DNA of 5,691 bases, taken from the NCBI GenBank assembly GCA_023253615.1, contig JALRFZ010000780.1:1-5691 (forward strand). Reading direction: 5' to 3'. Below, piece by piece: positions 1 through 5,691 of the stretch (the first letter of the stretch is position 1; every line of letters starts with the position of its first letter). Origin of the DNA: Verrucomicrobiales bacterium. Lineage in GTDB: Bacteria; Verrucomicrobiota; Verrucomicrobiia; Verrucomicrobiales; DEV007. The notes beneath the pieces were generated by a model that was not told the DNA's origin, did no database searches, and saw only the letters and a program-made list of their open reading frames with translations. The position numbers and the translations under genes are program-made.

Positions 1-3000
1 ATCTCGATCCGGCCGACAATCCCAACGAGATCGCGGACCTCGGCGCCGAGATCTCCCTCGTCGGGAAGGAGCACGAAATCGCCTACCGCGGCAACGGTCG
101 TTATGTCCGGCGCGTCCACCGCGTCAAGTCCGACGAGCTGCCTCCACGCAAACGCAACGCTGTTGCAAAGGACGGATCGATCACGCCCTATCGTCTCCAG
201 ATCGACAAACCCGGCATTCTCACGAATCTCTCCCTCAATGAGACGATCCGCCGCGAGCCCGGTGCCCATGAGATCGAGGTGCTGGTGAAGGCGGGCGGGA
301 TCAACTTCCGCGACGTCATGAAGGCCCTCGGGATCTACCCGGGCCAGCCCGTCGACCTGAAGTGGTTCGGCGACGACTTCTCCGGCACGGTCCTCCGCGT
401 CGGCTCGGCGGTGAAGGATCTCAAACCCGGCGACGATGTCGTCGGCATGGCGCCCTACTGTTTCCGCAGTCACGTCACCGTGCATCGGAACATGGTCTTC
501 CGGAAACCGGAGACGATGAGCCACACCGAGGCGGCGACGCTGCCGACCGTGTTCCTCACCTCGCACTACGCGATCAACGAGCTTGCCCGGATGGAAAAGG
601 GCGAGAGCATCCTCATTCACGCCGGCACCGGCGGGGTGGGGCAGGCCGCGATCCAGATCGCGAAACACCTCGGGCTGACCATTTTCGCCACCGCCGGGAG
701 CAAGGAGAAACGCCAGCTCCTCACGGACATGGGCGTGGACCACGTCCTCGACTCGCGGACCCTCAAGTTCGCCGACGACATCATGGAGATCACGAACGGG
801 GAGGGGGTCGATGCCGTCCTCAACTCCCTCGCCGGTGACTTCATTCCCAAGAACTTCTCCGTCCTGAAGACCTTCGGCCGCTATATGGAGATCGGAAAGG
901 TCGACGTCTACGGCAATTCCAAGATCGGACTCGAGCCGCTGCGCAACAACATCAGCTTCTTTGTCATCGACCTCGCCCAGCACCTCCAGAGCAAGCCCGC
1001 CTACATCGCGCGCATGTTCTCGGATCTGGAAGCGAAGTTCTACGACAGCAGCTACGTGCCGCTGCCGAATCATGTCTTCCCCGTCACCGAAGTGGTCGAG
1101 GCCTTCCGCTTCATGGCCGCCGGGAAACACATCGGGAAGAACGTTCTCGATTTCGACCTGCCGGAAATTGAAATCGGCCAGCCGACCGAGGCCGGTCATC
1201 GCTTCCGTGGCGACGGCACCTACCTCATCACCGGCGGTGCCGGTGGCTTCGGTCTCGAACTCGCCACCTGGATGGCGAAGAATGGCGCCGGCCATTTCGC
1301 CCTGATGAGCCGTTCGGGCCCGAACGCCGAATCGCTCGAGAAGATCGAGGCCCTTCGCGCCACCGGTGTCGAAGTGATCGATGCCCGCGGCGACGTCACC
1401 TCGCGTGCCGACCTCGACCGCATCATCGCCGACATCCAGGAAGGCGGCGCGCCGCTCATCGGCGTGATCCACGGGGCCATGGTCCTCGATGACGAATTCA
1501 TCGTCGAACTCGATGAGGCCCGTTTCGACAAGGTTCTCCTGCCGAAAATGATCGGTGCGTGGAACCTCCACGAGGCCACCCTCGGCATTCCGCTCGAGCA
1601 TTTCATTTCCTTCTCCTCCTTCTCCGCCGTCATCGGTGCCGTGAAGCAGTCGAACTACAATGCGGGGAACGTCTTCCTCGACCAGCTCTCGCACCATCGC
1701 CGCGCCCTCGGCCTGCCCGCCTTGACCTTCAACTGGGGTGCTCTCGAAGGCGCCGGCTTCGTTGCACGCAACGAGAAGACCCAGCAGTATCTCGAAATGG
1801 TCGGCCTCGGCGCGACCAACATGGACGAGACGCTCTACCTCTTCGGACTCGGCGTGCCGACCGACGCCGTCCAGCTCGGCACCGCGCGTTGTGACTGGGG
1901 AGCCCTCGCGCGCTTCAGCCCCTCGGTCTCGGGATCGCACATGTTCGTCGATGTCGTGCCGCGCTCGAACTCGGGCGGTGGCGACTCCATGGCCGCCCGC
2001 ATTCTCGAAGCGCCCGCCGAGAAACGCCTCGGCATGGTCGAGGACCTCATCGCCGCGCAGGTCGGGGCCGTTCTCGGCACCGATGCCTCTCGTCTCGACA
2101 AAGACACGCCGCTGACGAATCTCGGCCTCGACTCGCTCATGGCGATCGAGCTGGTCAACCGCATCGAGGAGAAACTCGGCATGTCCATGCCCATGGGTTC
2201 GGTCCTGAACGGGCCGAACATCCGCGACCTTTCCATCCCCGTGCTCGAGAAGCTCATCGAGGCCGGTGGCAGTGCCGCGGGTCAAGGCGGTGGCTCCGGC
2301 ATTGATGCCTCCTCGCTCGTTCCCTTCGAGGCGACTGGCGAGATGCCCGAAGTCTTCCCGCTCAGCGAAGGACAAAAGGCGCTCTGGTTCCTCAACCGTC
2401 TCGCGCCCGACTCTTCGGCTTACAACCTCGTCTTCTCCGGGAAGTTCCGTCCGCTCCTCGACATCGTTGCGATGAAGAAGGCCTTCGCCCTTCTCTTCGA
2501 GCGCCATCCACTCATCGACACGACCTTCGTCACCCGCGGTGGCGAGCCCGTCCAGATCGTGCACAAGGGCCGCACCATCGACTTCCGCGAGCACGATTGC
2601 ACCACGCTCGACGACGTGCAGCTCAAGGCGCTCATCAGCGAACACGCCGATCGTCCCTTCAATCTCGAGCGCGGTCCCGTCGTCCGTCTCGAGCTTTTCC
2701 GCACCGCCGACCACGCGCACGTCGCGCTGCTCAGCATGCACCACATCGTCTCCGACGCTTGGTCGATCTCGGTGATGATCCAGGATCTCATCGAATACTA
2801 CTTCTCGGCCAAGGCCGGACGCACTCCCAAGGTCGAGCCCATCGCCGCGACCTACGCCGACTTCGTGAAGTGGGAGCAAGCCCACCTCGCGAGCGGGGCG
2901 GGGGACAAGATGTTCGAATTCTGGAAGGAGCACCTCGCCGGAGCGCCCTCCGCGATCGATCTCCCGACCGATCGTCCCCGTCCGCCGGTGCAGACCTTCA

Positions 3001-5691
3001 ACGGAGCCACCTTCGGCTTCCAGTTCGACGCCAGCCTCACCGAGGAAGTCGACGGACTCGCGAAGAAGCACGGGGTCACCCTCTTCACGACCCTGCTCTC
3101 GGCCTACAACCTCCTCATGCACCGCTATTGCCGGCAGGAGGATCTCGTCATCGGCGTGCCGCTCGCGGGACGCACCCAGCAGGAACTCCGCAACAGCGTC
3201 GGGTACTTCATCAATCCCGTGCCGATCCGCAGCACCCTCGCCGAGGATCTCACCGTCGCCGATTACCTCGCCGCGAACAGCCGCAGCGTGAATGGTGCGC
3301 TCGAGAACCAGCAGTATCCGCTCGCCCGTCTTGTCGACCGCCTCCACACCGTCCGCGACGCGGGACGCTCGCCGCTCTTCCAGGTCAGCTTCTCGATGGA
3401 GAAGGTGCCCGGCATCGATGAGCAGGGCATCGCCGTCTTCCTGATCGGCCAAGGCGGCCACACCTTCCACGTCGGGGATCTCTCGATGGAAACGGTCGAT
3501 CTCTCGACCCGCCACTCGCAGTTCGAGATCACCCTCACCCTCGAGGAAGCCGGAGGCCAGCTCTTCGGTTGCTGGCACTACAACCGCGATCTCTTCGACG
3601 AAGCCACCATCGTGGAACTCGGACGTCTCTACGAGCAGGTCCTCCGCGAAATGTGCCGCGTCCCCGGAGCGAAGGTCAGCGACCTCAATCTCCTCGATGC
3701 GAAGGAAGAGAAGAAGGTCCTCGTCGATCTCAACGAGACCCTCGCCGCCTACGAGAAGGATGGCCTTCTCCACGAACTCATCGAAGCCGTCGCGCTCGAG
3801 AACGACGAGGAGACCGCCGTCGTCTTCGGCGACACCCAGGTCACCTACGGGGAACTCAACCGCCTCGCCAACGGCGTCGCCCGCGATCTCGCGGCGGCCA
3901 AGGTCGGGGCAGGGGACACCGTCGGCGTGCTCGCCGATCGTTCGCCGCGCATGATCGCCGCCCTCCTCGGCGTGCTCAAGACCGGCGCCGCCTACGTGCC
4001 GCTCGATCCCGAGTTCCCGGCCTCGCGTCTCGAACTGATGCTCGAGGACGCCGCACCGAAGGCGCTCGTCGCCTCCGGTCGGCTCGTCGCGACGCTGCCG
4101 GCCGGATCGTGGAGTGTCATCGATCTCGACAAGGTCGAAGGCACCTCGAAGTCGCCCGAACTGAAAGGCCTTTCGAGCGATTCGCTCGCCTATATCATCT
4201 ACACCTCCGGTTCCACCGGCAAACCGAAGGGCGTCGAGATTCCGCACCGCGCCGCCGTCAACTTCCTGCGTTCGATGCAGGCCGAGCCCGGATTCACCTC
4301 CGAGGATCGACTGCTCGCGGTCACGACGCTTTCCTTCGACATCTCCCTCCTCGAGATGTTCCTGCCTCTCCTGTCCGGCGCGACCGTCGTCGTGGCTTCG
4401 GCCGAGGATGTGAAGGACGGACGCCGTCTCGCCAAACTCCTCGCCACCGAGGACATCACCGTGATGCAGGCCACTCCCGCGACCTGGCAGATGCTACTCG
4501 ACAGCGGCTGGGAAGGCCAGAGCGGACTCCGTATCTTCTCCGGTGGGGAAGCGATCTCGCGCCGCCTCGCCAACGCCCTCGTCAATTCCGCCGCCGAGGT
4601 CTGGAACCTCTATGGACCGACCGAGACCACGGTCTGGTCGACGGTGGAGCGCGTCGTCGACGGCGAAGCCGCCATCACGATCGGTCATCCCATCGCCAAC
4701 ACCCAGGTTTACCTGCTCGACGAACACCTGCGTCCCGTGCCCTCGGGCTTCACCGGCGAACTCTGGATCGGCGGCGACGGCCTCGCCCGCGGTTACCGCA
4801 ATCAGCCCGAGCTCACCGCCGCTTCCTTCCGCGAAGTGGATCTGCCCCTCGTTGGCAAGCGACGCATCTACCGCACCGGCGACCTCGCCCGCTGGACCCG
4901 CGACAACCGTCTCGAGTGCCTCGGTCGCGTCGACTTCCAGGTGAAGCTGCGCGGCGTCCGCATGGAGCTCGGTGACATCGAGACCCAGATGGCCGCCATC
5001 CCCGGCATCCGCCAGGCCGTCGTCGTGAAACGCGAAGATCTGCCCACCGGCGAAGGCCTCGTCGGCTACTACCTCGCCGAGGGAGCCGCGCTCGAGCCCG
5101 CCGCAATCCGCCAGCAGCTCTCCGCCGTCCTGCCGCAGAGCTACGTGCCGGCCTACTTCAAGGCCCTTGAGGAATTCCCGCTCACGCCGAACCGCAAGAT
5201 CGACCGCAAGCGTCTCCCGCTGCCGTCCTTCGGAGCGACCAAGGAAGGGGAAAAAGTCGCCCCGCGCAACGCGGTCGAGGCCAAAATTCTCGCGATCTTC
5301 CAGCAGCATTTCGAGTCCGATTCGGTCGGTGTCACCGACAATTTCTTCGAAATGGGCGGCGACTCGCTCCTCGCCCTGCGCATCATCGTGGCGCTCTCCG
5401 AGGAGTTCGGAAAACAGATCCCCGTTGATGCCTTCCTCACGCATCCCAGCATCGAACAGCTCGCCGCCTACCTTGGCAGCGAACCGGTCGTGGAGAAATC
5501 GGATGAGACGACGGCCAAAGCACCCGTGCCCGCCGGCATCAGCGCCGAGGACCTCGATCACATCAGCATCGAGATGGCCGCCGAGACCATGCCGAAGCTC
5601 GATGCCGTCGCCCTCACCTACATCCCCGAAGTCCTCGCGAACCTCTCCGGCTTCAGCCGCGACGAGATCTCCGAGCGCCTCTTCGCCGGGA
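1..5691 (+). CDS. Hybrid type I PKS-NRPS megasynthase, internal fragment ([KR-structural]-ER-KR-ACP-C-A(Gly)-PCP-unassigned)
   Basis: One frame stays open across the entire window, with its first whole codon at base 3. It has 1,896 codons, no stop, and both ends lie outside. Domains in order are the tail of a ketoreductase structural subdomain (residues 1-43), enoyl reductase (62-384), ketoreductase (402-639), ACP (677-748), condensation (784-1228), adenylation (1255-1735), peptidyl carrier (1753-1823) and an unassigned segment (1824-1896). All core motifs expected of these families can be read in the same frame, with no frameshift. The protein is therefore a covalent hybrid: a reducing polyketide module hands its acyl chain directly to a glycine-loading NRPS module. 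It would act in the cytoplasm, with both carriers primed by a phosphopantetheinyl transferase encoded elsewhere. No start codon or ribosome binding site is assignable, because the gene begins upstream. Family assignment is near certain. The final product, the gene name and the full protein length cannot be known from this piece. Confidence 0.97.
3..131 (+). other. C-terminal end of the ketoreductase structural subdomain (split KR), truncated by the window edge
   Basis: Residues 1-43 precede the enoyl reductase. They contain an E-I-A-Y-R-G-N-G-R-Y-V-R-R-V pattern (residues 25-38), matching the usual end of the non-catalytic KR half (E-x-A-x-R-x-G-x-x-Y-V-x-R-L). In PKS modules that carry an ER, this structural half sits before the ER and the catalytic half after it. 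This fragment therefore fits the later KR at residues 402-639 as its partner. The rest of the subdomain, and any dehydratase, methyltransferase, acyltransferase or ketosynthase, would lie upstream of base 1. The match rests on a short motif and on position in the module, so it is less certain than the other domains. Confidence 0.7.
186..1154 (+). other. Enoyl reductase (ER) domain of the PKS module
   Basis: This is an NADPH-dependent enoyl reductase of the medium-chain dehydrogenase type, which saturates the alpha,beta double bond of the ACP-bound chain. The substrate-side motif G-I-N-F-R-D-V-M-K-A-L-G-I-Y-P-G spans residues 99-114. The nucleotide-binding motif H-A-G-T-G-G-V-G-Q-A-A is at 206-216. 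The G-S-K-E-K-R stretch at 232-237 lies where the cofactor 2'-phosphate is usually held, and L-N-S-L-A-G-D-F (273-280) is the standard late ER motif. The length of about 320 residues is normal, and no key glycine is missing, so the domain is probably active. Tyr112 is a candidate for the Tyr/Val position linked to alpha-methyl stereochemistry in ER domains, but I cannot align it reliably by eye. ER activity is only useful if a dehydratase acts first, and none is visible in this window. Confidence 0.95.
1206..1919 (+). other. Ketoreductase (KR) catalytic domain, B-type signature
   Basis: This short-chain dehydrogenase fold reduces the beta-keto group using NADPH. The Rossmann motif T-G-G-A-G-G-F-G is at residues 410-417, followed by S-R-S-G at 436-439. 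The catalytic residues expected for PKS KRs are all present: Lys515 (in L-P-K-M-I-G-A-W), Ser539 (in F-S-S), Tyr552 thirteen residues later, and Asn556 (Y-N-A-G-N). The L-D-D motif at 495-497 is the B-type hallmark, which predicts a D-configured (usually 3R) hydroxyl before any dehydration. The N-W-G motif is at 577-579, and a C-terminal C-D-W motif at 631-633 closes the domain. Its structural partner half lies before the ER. Activity is likely. The stereochemical call follows the established LDD rule and is not a measurement. The C-terminal boundary near residue 639 is approximate. Confidence 0.95.
2031..2246 (+). other. Acyl carrier protein (ACP) domain ending the PKS module
   Basis: This four-helix carrier domain holds the growing polyketide on a phosphopantetheine arm. 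The attachment motif L-G-L-D-S-L-M-A-I-E-L (residues 707-717) contains the modified serine Ser711, whose codon starts at base 2133. The size of about 70 residues and the flanking helices are typical of PKS-type ACPs, where LGxDSL contrasts with the GGxS form of NRPS carriers. There is a single ACP, not a tandem array. It sits after the KR and immediately before a condensation domain. It is therefore the donor carrier that delivers the acyl chain across the PKS/NRPS boundary within one polypeptide. Confidence 0.96.
2265..2315 (+). other. Gly/Ser/Ala-rich interdomain linker between ACP and condensation domain
   Basis: Residues 755-771 (G-G-S-A-A-G-Q-G-G-G-S-G-I-D-A-S-S) are low-complexity and small-residue rich, unlike the domains on either side. 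The stretch joins the PKS module to the NRPS module and probably acts as a flexible tether that lets the ACP reach the condensation domain. The composition is seen directly; the tether role is inferred. Confidence 0.7.
2352..3686 (+). other. Condensation (C) domain receiving a polyketide acyl donor
   Basis: This domain forms the amide bond between the upstream ACP-bound acyl chain and the amino group of the aminoacyl-PCP. The C1 motif P-L-S-E-G-Q-K-A-L-W-F-L starts at residue 786. C2 is R-H-P-L-I-D-T-T-F (834-842). The catalytic C3 motif is H-H-I-V-S-D-A (913-919), with His914 as the active histidine. C4 lies around Y-A-D-F-V-K-W (951-957), C5 spans 1050-1076 and includes V-G-Y-F-I-N-P-V, C6 lies around N-Q-Q-Y-P (1102-1106), and C7 is R-D-A-G-R-S-P-L-F-Q (1118-1127). 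The length of about 445 residues is full. Two deviations from consensus are Ala919 for the usual Gly in HHxxxDG and Asn1102 for the usual His in C6. Neither removes a catalytic residue. Because the donor comes from an ACP, this is a hybrid-interface C domain. Its exact subclass needs a phylogeny. Confidence 0.95.
3765..5207 (+). other. Adenylation (A) domain, predicted to activate glycine
   Basis: This domain activates an amino acid as its adenylate with ATP and loads it on the downstream PCP. All core motifs are present: A1 V-T-Y-G-E-L (1280-1285), A2 L-K-T-G-A-A-Y-V-P-L-D-P (1325-1336), A3 T-S-G-S-T-G-K-P-K-G (1401-1410), A4 F-D-I-S (1445-1448), A5 N-L-Y-G-P-T-E-T-T (1535-1543), A6 G-E-L-W-I-G-G (1585-1591), A7 Y-R-T-G-D-L (1623-1628), A8 (1641-1660), A9 (from 1710) and A10 P-N-R-K-I-D-R (1729-1735). 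Aligned by eye to GrsA, the specificity residues are D1446, I1447, L1450, Q1489, F1512, G1514, L1536, V1544, W1545 and K1732, giving DILQFGLVWK. The glycine code I recall is DILQLGLIWK, so the call is glycine, with L-to-F and I-to-V changes. A10 has Arg where Gly is usual (NRK for NGK), but its lysine is intact. Confidence 0.96.
5259..5471 (+). other. Peptidyl carrier protein (PCP / thiolation) domain
   Basis: This carrier accepts the activated amino acid, predicted to be glycine, and holds the product after condensation. The motif F-F-E-M-G-G-D-S-L-L-A-L (residues 1781-1792) contains the phosphopantetheine serine Ser1788 (codon starting at base 5364). It is preceded by a conserved N-terminal helix beginning near residue 1757 and followed by the helix ending in S-I-E-Q-L-A-A-Y-L (1815-1823). 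The size of about 70 residues is normal. The motif is of the GGDS form, not GGHS. GGDS has been linked to carriers that precede epimerization domains, which would make no sense for achiral glycine, but it is also common in hybrid systems. The domain completes a C-A-PCP module. Confidence 0.96.
5472..5690 (+). other. Post-PCP linker and start of an unassigned domain, truncated by the window edge
   Basis: Residues 1824-1840 are a charged, Pro/Ala-containing linker (E-P-V-V-E-K-S-D-E-T-T-A-K-A-P around 1826-1841). From about residue 1845 the sequence looks structured and helical, with acidic and hydrophobic residues alternating. Examples are L-D-A-V-A-L-T-Y-I-P-E-V-L (1866-1878) and a G-F-S-R-D-E-I-S-E-R-L-F stretch (1883-1894). 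It shows none of the opening motifs of a condensation, ketosynthase, thioesterase or NAD(P)-dependent terminal reductase domain. I do not recognise it. It could be an N-terminal helical part of a release or tailoring domain, or a docking segment. The frame is still open at the edge, so more protein follows. Confidence 0.6.

Noticed and set aside
362..838. + strand open frame of 158 codons over the ER domain
   Set aside because: The ER motifs, including H-A-G-T-G-G-V-G, are read in a different phase that continues uninterrupted. This one is a compositional shadow.
2736..2762. Inactive condensation domain because HHxxxDG is not perfect
   Set aside because: Both histidines and the aspartate are intact. 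Gly-to-Ala at the last position is a mild change and does not remove the catalytic His914.
3569..4975. Long + strand open frame (468 codons) in another phase
   Set aside because: It lies wholly over the C and A domain coding frame, its product is Arg/Pro-rich with no recognisable domain, and such open phases are expected in GC-rich coding DNA. It is a shadow.
4200..4990. A methyltransferase or other domain inserted in the A domain
   Set aside because: Spacing between the A3, A4, A5, A7, A8 and A10 motifs is normal, leaving no room for an inserted domain.
4494..5561. Long - strand open frame (355 codons) opposite the A and PCP domains
   Set aside because: It is antisense to fully conserved A5-A10 and PCP motifs, and its product shows no domain I recognise. 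The length is explained by strong third-position GC bias on the coding strand.
1..5691. Possible frameshift or split gene, because no ordinary start-to-stop gene fits the window
   Set aside because: Hand translation in the base-3 phase gives every domain motif in order without a stop or phase change. The gene simply starts and ends outside the window.
1..5691. Promoters, terminators, RNA genes, CRISPR arrays, insertion sequences or direct repeats
   Set aside because: The entire window is coding. No repeat-spacer pattern, inverted terminal repeats, tRNA-like fold or U-tract hairpin was seen by eye. Repeated short strings such as ctcgcc reflect codon bias.

Overview
The whole window is one uninterrupted reading frame on the + strand (first whole codon at base 3, last whole codon ending at 5690; 1,896 codons, no stop, hand-translated throughout). 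It enters already open and leaves still open. It is an internal piece of a multidomain assembly-line enzyme: a hybrid type I polyketide synthase / non-ribosomal peptide synthetase (PKS-NRPS). Residue n below means the codon starting at base 3n. There are no other genes, RNA genes, mobile elements, promoters or terminators that I can support, and no intergenic sequence.

Layout. Bases 3-131 are the tail of the structural half of a split ketoreductase. They are followed by an enoyl reductase (about 186-1154), the catalytic half of the ketoreductase (about 1206-1919) and an acyl carrier protein (about 2031-2246, pantetheine Ser711). This is the reducing end of one PKS module; its KS, AT and any DH lie upstream. 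A Gly/Ser-rich linker (2265-2315) leads into a complete NRPS module: condensation domain (about 2352-3686, HHxxxD at residues 913-918), adenylation domain (about 3765-5207) and peptidyl carrier domain (about 5259-5471, Ser1788). The last 220 bases start a further segment that I cannot assign.

How the parts work together. The PKS module reduces a beta-keto acyl chain. The KR carries the B-type LDD signature and an intact catalytic set, and the ER cofactor motif is intact, so the chain should be saturated at that step if a dehydratase is present upstream. The ACP passes the chain to the condensation domain, which joins it to the amino acid on the downstream carrier. The ten specificity positions of the adenylation domain read D-I-L-Q-F-G-L-V-W-K. 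This differs by two conservative changes from the glycine code I remember (DILQLGLIWK), so the predicted product of this stretch is a carrier-bound N-acyl-glycine, reduced at its beta carbon.

Organism. The DNA is GC-rich with third codon positions mostly G or C (many ctc, atc, gcc, gtc codons). It has a bacterial assembly-line layout and no introns. This fits a high-GC bacterium, but the window alone does not identify a phylum. The most open question is the region after the glycine carrier, which does not begin like a condensation, ketosynthase, thioesterase or typical reductase domain.
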